A stretch of 64,000 nucleotides of DNA from Tolypeutes matacus (lineage: Eukaryota > Chordata > Mammalia > Cingulata > Chlamyphoridae). This document shows, piece by piece, positions 32,123 to 43,839 of the stretch. The stretch is from contig JAKSZT010037307.1 in NCBI GenBank assembly GCA_026826555.1, positions 587,476-651,475 on the forward strand. Direction: 5' to 3'. Numbering within the stretch: position 1 is the stretch's first letter; the number at the start of each line of letters is the position of its first letter. Under the pieces are notes generated by a model that worked only from the letters and a program-made list of their open reading frames with translations, did not search any database and was not told the DNA's origin. Both the position numbers and the translations under genes were made by a program.

Positions 32123-32236
32123 CTGGTGAATGCATATGTGATGACAAGCCGAGAGCCACCTTTAAACACCGCAGCTTGCAGACTCCTACTGGACATCATG
32201 CCAGGGCTGGAAACGGCTGTCGTCTTTCAAGAAAAG
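32123..32236 (+). CDS. DCAF1: DCAF1 exon, residues 88-125
   Basis: Thirty-eight codons read LVNAYVMTSREPPLNTAACR then LLLDIMPGLETAVVFQEK, in phase 0 at both ends. The acceptor is TTTCTTTACAG and the donor GTACTT. This is an N-terminal helical-repeat segment, and the residues match the human protein as I recall it. Confidence 0.97.
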
Positions 32237-33564
32237 GTACTTACTGAAAAGAAAAGTCATCCTTTTCTATTTTAATTGAATGGGGAACTCTTTGATTTGT
32301 CTTTTATTATTAAATTATTATAGTTTTATTCTTATTACAATAGTAATATATGTTATAGAAATTTAAGAAAGTCAGATGAGCAATAAAAAAAATTTAACAA
32401 ATAGCTCCTTTAATGAGTAGTTGCTGCTTGAGTGCTATCATATATATTTTTTTAAATCCTTGCAATCATATGTTTTTAGAAAGGATTTATGATCTCATCC
32501 AAACTCTTACTCTTTGGGCAACCCATCCTATTCTTGGTGGCACTTAATATTCATTTAGCCAATATTTGATCACTTGTTTTTGTACCATGTGCTAGGTGCT
32601 GAGGAAATTTTGTCAGCAAGAGGTGAGCTTATGTTCATGTATGTGTTTGGGGGGAAGCAAACACAAATAACTGATCATTTCAAATAATGATAAGTGCCAG
32701 GAAGACAAGAAAATGATAATTTGACAGGGATTGTGTGTGTAAACTTAAGTTGCCAAAAACAATTGCTCTATCTTTGGAAGTAATATAAATATTTTGTCTC
32801 TTTGCTTTAATATCTTTCTGTGTGCATTGGATATGCCACATAGCTCTCTTTTATTTTTAAAGATTTTAAGAGTTTAATCTTCTGAAGTAATCCAGAAGCC
32901 TTAGTATAATTTAATGTACAATACAAATGAAAGATCAGGAAAGGGATTTTTTACTTTCTTTTGAGAAAGTTCAGTTAACTTTTTTTTACCAGAATTGTTA
33001 CCTATTTTAGAGAATACCATTGTAATTAATGCTGTAATTTGCAATATTGTGTGCTGACTAGGTTTAAAAATCTCCAATTAGCTACCACAATGAAAGACTG
33101 AAAGAATTTTTATTCTCGTTAAAAAATACTTTAATATGAATTCTTTTGAAAATCAGGATTGATAAAAGAAGCATATATAGCAGTGTATGTATATATACAA
33201 GGTTTTTATAGAAGGCTACAGGTGATTTCATTGTGTTTTGTGGAAGTGTCCTGATTGTCTTTATAGGAAAACCATCTCTTGTTCTTTACAGTTTCATCAT
33301 TGTATATCATATGTAATGAAGTGAATGCCCTTTGGCGGTCAGAAACACCATTTAAGGGATATTTTGAATAAGGTTTTCTGTAAGAATGTTTTTATTCTCA
33401 GTGATTTTCAGTCCTTTTTTGAAGTACATAGATGCTAAACTGCCTAATTCTATTAATGAATTAAAGTGAGAGATTAGTGACGTACTCAAGGATAATTATG
33501 TATCAGATAGGAAATAAAACTGCCTTGATTCCAGTGTCCCAGAGCACAGATTGCAAACTTCTTT
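32237..33564. other. DCAF1: DCAF1 intron, no feature seen
   Basis: This is AT-rich intron with no recognised repeat, exon or RNA. A weak phrase at 32550-32600 ('catttagccaatatttgatcac', 'gtgctaggtgctgagg') hints at another copy of the ancient repeat family seen at 26400. Confidence 0.4.
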
Positions 33565-33579
33565 AACATTTTGGTACCT

Positions 33580-33766
33580 ACGGGAAGCGGCTGTGGCTCA
33601 ATCAGTAGGGCTCCCGTTTACCATGTGGGAGGCCCCGGGTTCAGTTCCCGGGGCCTCCTGGTGAAGGCAAGCCCGCCCGCGCGGTGTGGTTGGCTGACCC
33701 AGCGAGCACAAGCAGCAAGGGGGGGGAATAAATGAATAAATAAATAAAATCTTTAAAAAAAAAAAA
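33580..33766 (+). mobile_element. DAS-type SINE monomer with 15-bp TSD
   Basis: It lies in the intron after residue 125, in the gene's sense direction. AACATTTTGGTACCT lies at 33565-33579 and 33767-33781. It has a full head, GC-rich body, AATAAATAAATAAAATCTTT and A tail. It is nearly identical to the copies at 40979 and 45968. Confidence 0.97.
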
Positions 33767-33781
33767 AACATTTTGGTACCT

Positions 33782-34840
33782 TAACATTGGATTCCATGAT
33801 GAGGTTAACCCTTCAGAAGTCTCCCTTGGCAATTTCTGGGGGGTGAATCAATATTTTACTTCTTATAAAAAAGAATTTATAGCCTCTAAATTAACAAGTC
33901 AGAAGTAATTATTTCTGGGGGAAAAAAAAATTGTTATTTCTGGACAAGTTGGCTACTTGTGTTTCACAAAGCTGGTGTGAAGACTCATTGCTTTAGAACA
34001 GTGTTTCTCAAACTTTATAATACAAGTAACATGTTTTACATCTTTTTACTTTGCTTCCCAGAGCACACATTATATATATGAAAAAGAAGTTTCTTGAAAC
34101 TTTATTTACCTTTGTGCGGTCCATTCTGATAGTTTCTAGTTCTTTTTTTTTTTTTTTTTAATTTTTAGAGCTGTTTGCAATTCATTAAATTGATTTTGTT
34201 AATTCTAACTGGTGTTTAAAAACATTGCTGACTTGTGCTTTCAGAGATTTTTAAATAAGTTTTAAACTTTATTTTTATTGAAAATTATTTGGGTGTGTAC
34301 TTCATTATATTGTGTCAGAAAACTGACACTTTAATATTGTCTGTGTACTAGTTTCTTCAGACAATTAAGTTGATCAGTGTATGCTATTAATCCTCTCTGA
34401 TCAGGACCTTTAGGAATTTGCTTATCTTCTTTAACATGTTTCTCTTTGATGTCTTAAATTATTGGGAGTGGGAGTGATAAAAATCTGAGAGAATAAAATC
34501 TCAATTGTAATCTTTAAATCAGCATTTGCCAAATTTCATACTGTAAACATTGATTCTCCTACAGTGTTAATAGGTGTTTTATGAAGAAAGTGTCCTTGGG
34601 GTCAGTTAGGTTGATAACTACCGTATATTGAGTGCTAAACCTTGTAATCATTTGATATGCATCATTGTCACTTAATCCTCACAGCATCCCATGAGGTAGG
34701 AAGAAAACCATAGGTATATGGACTTTCAGAAGCAGGTGGAAAAATGGTTTCAAGAAAGAAGGAAGGAAACCCAGCTCTATCAAGATGACTGACAAGTATA
34801 ACTTGTAAACTCTTCTGTGTACACACTGTGTAGGTTATCA
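33782..34840. other. DCAF1: DCAF1 intron; possible hAT and MIR remnants
   Basis: At 34003 the words AACAGTGTTTCTCAAACTTT resemble the terminal bases of MER5/Charlie-type hAT elements. At 34615-34710 the phrase 'cacttaatcctcacagcatcccatgaggtagg' is an antisense MIR core. Nothing else is recognised. Confidence 0.4.
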
Positions 34841-35590
34841 AAAAATTCAATGAGCAACTGCAGAGACTGCCCAGACATTCAGTAAGTTCAGTTCTGACTC
34901 TAATTACCTGGAGCTAGGCCAGACTCCACAGGTTAAGAGCAGTCCTCTCCAAAATCGTCCTTTAGGCACTAGTTGTAAGTTCAGGAGCCCAGGCCACCTG
35001 CACTTCTGACTGACTGGCTACAGATTTGGGGGTTCCCGACTTCTCCTTCAGATTCACTAATTAAAAGGATACAAATAAGAAGCCAAAAGAAGAGACTTAT
35101 AGGGTGAGGTCTGAGAGGGTTTCAAATGCAAGTTTCTGAGTCATCCCCATGTGGAGTCAGAAAATGTCACCCTCCCAGACAGCAGCAAGGTATTTTCTCA
35201 ATCATGGAAGCACTCTAGAGTTTTAAATGTCCTGAGTTTATATGGGGTCTCATTATATAGGCATGACTGATGGAATCAATGCCCATGTGGTTGAACTCAA
35301 TCTGCATCCCCTTCCCTCTCAGAGGTTGAGGAGGTGGGCTCAAAGCCCCAATCCCCTAATTGCATGGTTGGTCTTTCTGGCCAGGGCCATTCCGCACCCT
35401 AAGACTGCAGGTGTGGTTGGCCTCTCTCTCTCGTCTCATTTGCAGATATGGTCCTGGGCCCACTATGAGGAACAAAAGACACTCCTGTCACTGGAAATTC
35501 CATAGATTCAGAGGTTGCTTCCCCAGGAACTGAGGACAAAGATCAGCCAAATATTTCTTCATACTGCACAGACATACAAATTTTGGGTAA
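34841..35590 (+). repeat. Ancient interspersed repeat, LTR-like, family not assigned
   Basis: The passage 'cttatagggtgaggtctgagagggtttc' (35096-), 'ggggtctcattatataggcatgactgatgg' (35244-), 'gcatggttggtctttctggcc' and 'aaaagacactcctgtcactggaaattcc' is wording I know from a dispersed mammalian repeat that resembles an old LTR. No coding domain is present. The short frame at 35242-35505 is not a gene. Confidence 0.4.
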
Positions 35591-36059
35591 CCTATAATAA
35601 ACTCTTAGAAAGGGAAATCCCAAGGTGTCAAAAATGAAGAGGGATTTAAAAAAAAGGGGGGGACGGGACTATAAAACCAAAGTGGTTGTAGGGGGACAAG
35701 AGATAAAAACCTTGGGTGAGAAGTTGGAACTGAGACACCTGTTTAAAATTGGGACTCTCAAAGGATCATTTGGAAAAGAACAATATCTTCCTATTGCCAT
35801 GGAAAGATGACAGGTTTCTCACTTTCTGACTCTACTCGAAGGGGCAGAGGTAGAGAATTCTCCTCTGAGAAACTCTGGTCCTGAGTCTCAGTTGGTGTGT
35901 TTGAAATTTCATTTCTCACATGATGAGAAACCCCAAAGCCAAGAAACTAACAACTGTAACAAATGTGGTCCTGGGCCAATGATATTCCTTGAGTGTGTGG
36001 CAAAAGCAAGCAAAAAACTACTCTAGGGAGAGTTTTTCACCATCTCAGCCACAAGGGAT

Positions 36060-37500
36060 TTTCACAGAAAAAGCAATTTCTACAAAAGTTGAGTTCACAA
36101 AAAAAACACATGTATGATATAACAGGAAATAGTCCTCTATAATTGGGAGGCAGCAATTTTGATAAACAGGAGAATTAAGAGAACGGTGACCTGAAAAATA
36201 TTAGAAAGAAAGGATCTTTAAAGTGATTGGATGTGAAAAGAAATAATCAAAACCCTAAGAAAAGTCCAATTCACTGAAAAAAAAAATGGCCATTTGGAAA
36301 GTGAAACAAAGAACTACTAGAACTAAAAACTGGAGACATTAAATTTAAAAACTTGGTAGATGAGTTAGAGGAGGAAGATTAGATACATCTAAAGATAGAA
36401 TTAATGAGCTCAAAGAACTGACAGGATAACCAATTATAAAACTCAGAGAAATAGATGAAAAACATGAAAGAAGCTGAGACATGGAAGCTAGAGCTAGGAA
36501 GTTCAGATGTCCCTGAAAGGAGGTACAGGAGGAGGATAGGGAGATGTTCAGATGGTGAGTCTGGGACTCTTACACTTAAATGAAAGACATGGCCACCCAG
36601 ATTCAGGAAGCCTAATGCAGAACACCACAGACAGAGAAGATCTTAAAAGCTACCAGCGCGAAAAAAAAAAAAGCTAAAAAAAAAATAAAAAAATAAAAAA
36701 ATAAATAAATAAAAGCTACCAGCGTAAAAAGTCTATTCTGCTGTCGAGTAATAGAGGCCAGGAGATAGTAGAATTATGTCTTCAGAATACTGTAAACCTA
36801 GAAACATTGACCAAAATAAACAATTTTGGAGCATAAAATGTGGAACAAAAATTCTAGAGAGCAGTATTATATAGATAGAAGGGGATAGAGTTAGTATTTT
36901 AAGTTTCTTAGACTGTTTGGATAGAGGGAAGAATAAAAGATACCTAAAATAGATGATAAATATATTTTACATCAATTAATATTTTATAACAAAATTTCCC
37001 AAAATGTGTTTTTCAGAGTCTTAATTTTTTTTTTGAAAAAGGTTAAAGTGTTTGGAAATATAATATATGGGAGAATATAGTCCTAGAGAAGAATTTCTTA
37101 GGACCTAAAATGCCCAAACTCTAAAATAAAATATTGTTAAGTACGATTACATAAAAATTAAGAACTTAGTTCATCAAAAACACTAGCAAAAAACAGTATT
37201 TCAAGAAGTAGAAGCTTTTATGGTCAACAAACCTCATTAGTAAACAAGGAAATTACAAATGAAAGGAAATGCCATGTTTTTACACCCACTAGATTACAAA
37301 AACGAAAAGTCTGATAGTTGCCAAGTGTTGGCAAAGATGTGGAAAAAATGAGAACATTTATTCACTGTTGGTGGAAATGTGAATTGTTACAGTCATCTTG
37401 GAAAATAGTTTGGCCTCATTTAGTAAAGTTGAGATGTGCATTCCCTGCAGTTTAGCAGCTTTTTTCTCTAGGGAGGACATGCTTGCACAAGAGTAGTTAC
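36060..37500 (+). mobile_element. Old sense-strand L1/HAL1-like fragment
   Basis: Plus-strand L1 text: ORF1-like words at 36290-36440 ('gaactactagaactaaaaactggagac', 'taatgagctcaaagaactgac') and ORF2 3' text at 37210-37480 ('ttgccaagtgttggcaaagatgtgg', 'ttcactgttggtggaaatg'). It is degenerate with many stops. It is the only clear L1 in the gene's sense orientation. Confidence 0.65.
36659..36710 (+). mobile_element. Tail-only A-rich insertion with 14-bp TSD
   Basis: Fifty-two bases of A-rich sequence (runs of A with AAAT units) are bracketed by AAAAGCTACCAGCG at 36645-36658 and 36711-36724. The duplication shows a target-primed insertion in which little more than a retroelement tail was copied. 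Confidence 0.8.
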
Positions 37501-37534
37501 AGGTCATTATTGGTTAAACCAACAAAGCAGCAGC

Positions 37535-37755
37535 AGGAAGGTATGGAGGTAAAGAACATCTGGAGGTGGACTGCCCGGGGTGTCAGACCCCATTTCTGTC
37601 ACTTACTAGTTTGGTGACCTTGGACAAGTTATTGTGCCTCAGTGTCCTCATCTGCAAATAACAGTACCTACCCAATTATATAGGGTTGTTAGGAGAATTA
37701 AATTTGTAAAATCTGTTTTATGTTTAGTGCTTTATGTGTGACAACTACATGCAAA
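37535..37755 (+). repeat. MIR SINE
   Basis: MIR core words are present: 'cccatttctgtcacttactagtttggtgacc', 'cctcagtgtcctcatctgcaaa', 'gggttgttaggagaattaaat'. It is on the plus strand and diverged. L1-like text resumes at about 37750-37900. Confidence 0.8.
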
Positions 37756-38304
37756 ACAATATAGATGAATCTAAAAAACATAATGCTGAATGCAAGAAAC
37801 AAGTTGCAGAAACAGATACAGTTCACAATTTATACAGTTCAAAAATACTTAATAGTTTAAAAGAAAATTTTTAAAATTCAGAAATATAAGGTACCCTTTG
37901 GGGAGAGGAAAAAAGGTAAGTGGTACAAGAGGGATTCATGGGAGGTTTCTGTTTCTTAAGCTGAATGGTTATGTTTGGGATATGTGGGGTTAAATTAATC
38001 CTTCTTTGCTAGAAGACTTTTCAGCATTAATATGTTGATTGTGTGTTGTGAACTTCCAAGAGGGAATATAGAATTTTTAGGGCTGCCCAGTAGGCCATGG
38101 AAACTTTTTGGTCTTAATATCTAAAGTAGGACAATATTCTGGTGATTGCTCAGCTTTGGCATGAGTTCTAATGACTAAATAGTGTTCTGTTGCTCAGATG
38201 CACAGGTATTTATTGAATTAAACTACCGACCATTAGACATGTAGTTTGCTTGCATTTTTTAACTGTTATGGACAATGTTGAAATATTTTATTAAAAATAT
38301 TTTT

Positions 38305-38672
38305 GGGAAGCGGATATGGCTTAGCCAGTTGGGTACCTGCCCACCACATGGGAGGTCCCTGGTTCAGGTTCCGGTGCCTCCTAAAAGAAGACGAGCAGAC
38401 ACCACCTCCACTGCAACTAGCTAGACGTCATCACCCTTGCCACAAACGAGCTGGACACCCTACCCCCGCCCCTCAATGAGCAGATGCCATCAGCTAGCAG
38501 ATGCTACAGCCCGGAAGGAGTGGATGTGGCTCAGGCTGTTGGGTACTCCCCTCACGTGGGAGGTCCCGGGTTCAATTCTGGTGCCTCCTGGAGAAGGCGA
38601 GCAAACAATGAGCAGACAGACGAGAAAACCATCTGGGGGAGGGGGCGATAAATAAAGAAAAATAAATTTAAA
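38305..38672 (+). mobile_element. Dimeric DAS-like SINE (sense)
   Basis: Two related heads, GGGAAGCGGATATGGCTTAG (38305) and GGAGTGGATGTGGCTCAGGC (38517), each have a box-B-like core (38358-38376 and 38567-38583). A linker rich in 'gagctggac/gagcagatgcc' words lies between them and the tail reads GATAAATAAAG. It is the plus-strand counterpart of the dimers at 15977 and 24022. It lies 107 bases before the next exon. Confidence 0.8.
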
Positions 38673-38778
38673 ATATATGTATATATTTTTCAGAAGACTA
38701 TAATAATCTTCACTTATGGCTTTAATTATGAAAAAGGACTTTTTCTGAATTACACTATTTCATTTTCTTTTGCTATAG

Positions 38779-38916
38779 GAAGGAATTGTTGAGAATCTTT
38801 TCAAATGGGCCCGAGAGGCTGATCAGCCACTGAGGACGTATTCTACTGGACTGTTAGGAGGCGCTATGGAAAATCAAGACATTGCTGCCAATTACAGGGA
38901 TGAAAATTCACAGCTG
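38779..38916 (+). CDS. DCAF1: DCAF1 exon, residues 126-171
   Basis: Forty-six codons read EGIVENLFKWAREADQPLRT then YSTGLLGGAMENQDIAANYR and DENSQL. This is the start of the region (about 141-500) described in the family as casein-kinase-I-like and inside the armadillo-like fold. The acceptor is TTTTGCTATAG and the donor GTAAGG. A SINE dimer ends about 100 bases upstream without touching the acceptor. Confidence 0.97.
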
Positions 38917-39815
38917 GTAAGGATGATGTTAGAATGAATTTTTGCATAGGATGGGAAAGTATTCATAAGTTCCTCCTTGTCACTGGAATCTGAGTCAGGT
39001 ATATCCTATTTATTACCTTGTACTTGAGCATAATCAACATTTCAAGATTACTTTCCATACTAGTTTTGTTTTTCATCTTGTCAAAGACCATGACAACTTA
39101 TGCCAGATAAAGAATAGTACTGTTCCCTGTCCCTTCACCCCCCATTTGTGTTATAAAATTTTTCAAATAACAAAGTTAAAAGAATTTTACAGTGAACAGC
39201 AGTAGTATACACACCACCTAACTAGATTGTGAACATTTTTTTTCTTAAATGCAGTTCAAAGCAAATTGAAGTCATAATCCCTCTCTCTCTTTAAAACTAA
39301 GCACAATGTCACTTTTTAGGATTGGATCCAAAAAGTTAGACTTAAAATAAACGGTGAACTTGAAAAGTAGATTATGTAATAGATACAAGGTAGATGAAAA
39401 TATCTAACAAGATAAACTTACAACAAATAACAAGTTTTAGAAGCCTTCATGTTTGATTTCAAGGGCATTTTTAAAATTGTGAATGTGTTTAGTGTCTGTC
39501 TCTTGAGATGTGATGATCTAGCCCAGCTTGAGCCAAACAGATCAATTGTGAATGATGCATTCATTGTATGGGCAAATCTTCTGGTTTGGATTGTCTAGAA
39601 AATTTTTTTGGGGAATGAGACTGTTAGCCATTCCTTATTTCATCAAACTACAGGAACCAAGTCAACATATCAATGAAGTCTTTACTGTTAACAGGTTTTG
39701 GGCTAAGTGCATGAGTATCCAGTTATCCTTAAATGGAAACAAGAATTCTTTATTAAGAATCATTTAAATTAAGATGCAGAAAAGACAACCCTTTTAATCC
39801 AGTATCTCTTGACAG
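38917..39815 (-). other. DCAF1: DCAF1 intron with old L1 3' UTR trace
   Basis: Bases 39140-39340 carry antisense L1M-type 3' UTR wording ('agttaaaagaattttacagtgaacagc', 'caccacctaactagattgtgaac'). The rest shows no recognised feature. Confidence 0.4.
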
Positions 39816-40328
39816 GTGGCAATAGTGCTTCGAAGATTGAGGGAGTTACAGCTTCAGGAGGTGGCTTTGCGGCAAGAAAACAAGCGTCCCAGCCCACGAA
39901 AGCTCTCCTCCGAACCCCTTTTGCCTCTGGATGAGGAAGCTGTGGATATGGACTATGGAGACATGGCAGTAGATGTTGTAGATGGTGAACAAGAGGAAGC
40001 TTCCGGAGACATGGAGATCTCCTTTCATCTTGATTCGAGCCACAAGACCAGTAGCAGAGTAAACTCGGCAATCAAACCCGAGGAAGGAGGATTAAGGAAA
40101 AACAAGTTAACAAAACAGGGTGACAGAGAGAACTTTAGGAAAGCCAAGCAGAAGTTGGGTTTCTCATCTTCTGATCCAGATCGCATATTTGTTGAGCTAT
40201 CTAATAGCAGCTGGTCAGAAATGTCCCCCTGGGTAATTGGCACCAATTATACCCTTTATCCAATGACTCCTGCTATTGAGCAGCGACTCATTCTCCAATA
40301 TTTGACTCCTCTAGGAGAATATCAGGAG
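39816..40328 (+). CDS. DCAF1: DCAF1 exon, residues 172-342
   Basis: One hundred and seventy-one codons begin VAIVLRRLRELQLQEVALRQ. An acidic, low-complexity loop follows (DEEAVDMDYGDMAVDVVDGE), then a serine/lysine-rich segment (about residues 235-275) that differs most from human, then the conserved FVELSNSSWSEMSPWVIGTN and TPAIEQRLILQYLTPLGEYQE. It is in phase 0 at both ends. The acceptor is CTTGACAG and the donor GTAAGC. It forms part of the kinase-like/armadillo N-terminal half. Confidence 0.97.
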
Positions 40329-40644
40329 GTAAGCTTATTGGAAAGAATACCATTCACACTCTGGGACTATTCTGTTTATTTTTGGAGTTTTTATGGTAGC
40401 ATTTTATACGTTGATATGTTCTTATTCTAGTACAGAAATGTTTTTGCCCCAAACTGGTAAAAGTTTTATACAAGTCACTTTTGCTAAGGCCTATTTGATC
40501 CAAATACTTACATGTATTTGTCTTCATAAGAAAGTAGGGGAAGGGGTACCTCATTTCTTTAAATCTTCTATCCTCATAGAATGGAATAAGGAATGTGTGA
40601 AAATAAAGCCAAAATTTAATACTTATTTTTGGTGTTCATTTCAG

Positions 40645-40746
40645 CTACTTCCCATATTCATGCAACTTGGATCACGGGAATTGATGATGTTCTATATTGA
40701 CCTGAAACAGACTAATGATGTTTTGCTTACGTTTGAGGCACTCAAG
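40645..40746 (+). CDS. DCAF1: DCAF1 exon, residues 343-376
   Basis: Thirty-four codons read LLPIFMQLGSRELMMFYIDL then KQTNDVLLTFEALK. Acceptor CATTTCAG, donor GTAAAA. It is a helical segment of the N-terminal half, identical to the human sequence as I recall it. Confidence 0.97.
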
Positions 40747-40978
40747 GTAAAATTCTTAAAAATGTTGGGTCATTGAATATTTATTCACAGGGATGTACCT
40801 GTGTGCTTGGGATATAGCATCTCTGGGTTTTATTGTTCAGGGCATTTCTTTTGCCAGGTGAATCAGAATAGTGAAAAATGCTTATTTAGATAGAAGAAAT
40901 GAGGCTTACCAGGTGCTTCTACAGAAGTTAAAGGGTCAGTCCTAGAGTACTAAATGTTGAGGTAGAAAGTGGGGCTAG

Positions 40979-41168
40979 GGGAAGCGGCTGTGGCTCAATC
41001 AGTAGGGCTCCTGTTTACCATATGGGAGGCCCCGGGTTCGGTTCCCGGGGCCTCCTGGTGAAGGCAAGCCCGCCCGCACGGCGTGGTTAGCTGACCCAGC
41101 GAGCACAAGCAACAAGGGGGGGGGGGGATAAATGAATAAATAAATAAAATATTAAAAAAAAAAAAAAA
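40979..41168 (+). mobile_element. DAS-type SINE monomer with 15-bp TSD
   Basis: AGAAAGTGGGGCTAG lies at 40964-40978 and 41169-41183. It has the full DAS monomer structure in the sense direction of DCAF1, in the intron after residue 376. The exact duplication and consensus-like body point to a very recent insertion. Confidence 0.97.
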
Positions 41169-41183
41169 AGAAAGTGGGGCTAG

Positions 41184-41830
41184 ACCTAGAAGTGACCTCC
41201 GTTATTGTTGAATAGAAATGCAAGACTATGTATATAGTGCTGTCTTCTGTCATATTTAAATATTTCCTCTGTGAGCCAAAAACACTCTTTCTAAACTCCT
41301 AATGATATACATATTGTGTGATGTTAGGTGATCTGGGTAAACAAAATATAAATCAGAAAACAATTAAAGAAATAGTAGGCCGACCCAAACTCAGTAAAGA
41401 TAAATGATTTCCTAGGTTGCAAAAGGGCTAAACAGTGATTGAGTTATGCTAATTTAGCTAGAACATAGAACGGATTATGCTAATAGGATTAAAATGGGAA
41501 AGTTAACAAAAATCTCTTTAGGGAAGCTGTGCAATAGTAAAATGGTCATAGGATTATATCATTACTTATAGCAGTATTTTTCATTTCTTGTTTCTCACCT
41601 TCATAAAAACCTTTGGAGTTGGAAGGGCAAAGAGGAATGTTAGAGATCCTTAGAAGTTTTTTTTTTTTCCCTTTATTTTCTCCTTAAGTAATATTAGTGT
41701 ATGTTCTTGGGTGATGGAGGTTGTCTACATCAGAGAACTCTTTGTATTTAGCTGCTTAATTTAATATTTTGTGAAAAGGTTTTGTGATTGTCTGGATTGT
41801 TCCGTGCTAACTTGGGTTGTCTTTGTGTAG
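41184..41830. other. DCAF1: DCAF1 intron, no feature seen
   Basis: This is AT-rich intron between the SINE and the next acceptor (CTTTGTGTAG). I recognise no repeat family, exon or RNA gene. Confidence 0.5.
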
Positions 41831-41989
41831 CATCTGGCATCTCTTCTGCTCCATAACAAGTTTGCCACAGAATTTGTTGCACATGGTGGAGTACAGAAAT
41901 TACTGGAAATTCCTCGTCCTTCTATGGCTGCAACTGGTGTATCTATGTGTTTATATTACCTGTCCTACAATCAGGATGCCATGGAAAGA
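41831..41989 (+). CDS. DCAF1: DCAF1 exon, residues 377-429
   Basis: Fifty-three codons include [40 protein letters not shown] and [13 protein letters not shown], with armadillo-repeat character. Phase 0. Acceptor TTTGTGTAG, donor GTAAGT. Confidence 0.97.
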
Positions 41990-42938
41990 GTAAGTCCAGT
42001 CCATTGAGGTGTGTGGGTTGGGTGGGGGACAGTCTCTTGAGAAGAGCACATTCACAGAACTACTTTTGGATAAGGAAAAATGAATAGCTAAATTATGCTA
42101 TTAAAGTGTAAATTATGCCAAAAGAAGCCAGGAGCATTCTAAAAATGTAAAGTTGTTTGGAAAAGGTCTTGTTTTTTCTGACTCTGTGGGGAAAATGGAG
42201 GATGAATTGGGATCGAGGAGCTTTATTTAGTTGCCATTTCTGTTGCATTAGGATTAGTACTTAAGGCATTTTTCATATGTCCCTCAGTGGAGTTATGTTT
42301 TGCATTTTTGAGTCAATCTGTTGTAAAATCAACAAACAGTGCTTTATTTATGTTAACAAATGGTTTGTGGTAGAGATTAGTAAATCTTTCTAGCTCTTGT
42401 GAGGACTGCAGAAGTTCCCCTGTTTGGGTCTTCTGCTCTGTTCTAGTTAAGACTCTTTCATAGTGAATGCTTTAAAAAAGAGTAAGTAGATTATACCTTT
42501 GAAAAGTAATGGACGCCTGGGAGCCCCTAGGGATAGATACTCTTGTCATCTCTAAGCCTGGAATATTTTTTTAATGTTGTTTTGTGTGATGTAGCTTTTT
42601 TGGGATAGTGAAGCTGATAAGTACTTCTTGAGTTATGCCTTTGTTCACCCTTGTTGATTTGTCCATAAGATAATCAGTTTTTTCCCTCTTGAGTTCAAAA
42701 TAATGCAAGGGAAGGTAGTTTGAGAATAGTAAACTAATCTATGTGTGTGTGCACACACACAACATTTATTATAGCTGAGATATAGGAAAAATAGCAAGTA
42801 AACCCAGGCAATGCTTTAGAATTCATTGATCCATAGCGGACATAAAAATACGTGACTGGATCATTGAGCAAATCTTTACTTTCAAAGGTTCCGTTGCCCC
42901 AAATTTTAAAAAATTGTTTTCTTTTTCTTTTTTTTCAG
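41990..42938. other. DCAF1: DCAF1 intron, short (TG/CA) run only
   Basis: A short TGTGTGTGTGC-CACACACAC run lies at 42741-42761. Otherwise no repeat or RNA is recognised. A long T-rich tract (42919-42935) precedes the acceptor. Confidence 0.5.
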
Positions 42939-43118
42939 GTTTGCATGCATCCCCACAATGTTCTGTCCGATGTGGTGAACTACACCCTGTGGTTAATGGA
43001 GTGTTCTCATGCCTCAGGATGCTGCCATGCTACCATGTTTTTCTCAATTTGCTTCTCCTTCCGGGCTGTCTTGGAGCTCTTTGACCGCTATGATGGTCTT
43101 CGTCGTCTGGTGAACTTG
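42939..43118 (+). CDS. DCAF1: DCAF1 exon, residues 430-489
   Basis: Sixty codons read [20 protein letters not shown], then [20 protein letters not shown] and [20 protein letters not shown], with a cysteine/histidine-rich stretch near residues 451-459. Acceptor TTTTTCAG, donor GTGAGA. Confidence 0.97.
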
Positions 43119-43629
43119 GTGAGATTCTTTTAATGGCTTTTCTTTGAGAAGGGTAGGGGTCCTGTCTGTGTTGGCTACACTTCAGCAGCACACCATTGAA
43201 GAAAGAAAGCTTCTGCCTGGAGGAGTTTTTGCTGTCATTCTTCGTGAAGTGTCCCCCTGCCCCATTCACAAATTTCTTTTCCTTTTAACTGGTTAGAGGA
43301 ATGTGTGCCACTATGGACTTGGCCTTGGATATAGTAATCTTCTAAAAGGAATTGCTAATGATAATAATCATCTTTCTAAACGCATTGGTTTTGTGTTTTT
43401 ATGTTTTTCAAAATGGATTGAAAGATTCTTTTTCAATATGGGTTTAATATTTTGCATTCATATAGCTCCTGTTTTCATGTCATGTAAAGTAGACATGCTT
43501 TGATGTCTGTCAGTCTTGTTGAGCATAAAAGTTTACCAAGATCTTGTTCCTCTTTTTCCTCTCTTTACTTTTTTCTTCTTGCTTGTTATTCCCCCACCCG
43601 TCTTTGCCCCATTCTTTGCCTTATAATAG

Positions 43630-43839
43630 ATCAGTACTTTGGAGATTCTAAATTTGGAAGATCAGGGTGCACTTCTGAGTGATGATGAAATATTTGCTAG
43701 CCGCCAGACTGGGAAACATACCTGCATGGCCTTGCGCAAGTACTTTGAGGCTCACCTGGCCATTAAATTGGAACAAGTGAAGCAGTCTCTCCAGAGGACT
43801 GAAGGTGGTATTCTTGTCCATCCTCAACCTCCATATAAG
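43630..43839 (+). CDS. DCAF1: DCAF1 exon, residues 490-559
   Basis: Seventy codons begin ISTLEILNLEDQGALLSDDE and end QSLQRTEGGILVHPQPPYK, with a helical ALRKYFEAHLAIKLEQVKQ segment. Acceptor TTATAATAG, donor GTGAGA. The intron before it (43119-43629) shows no feature. Confidence 0.97.
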
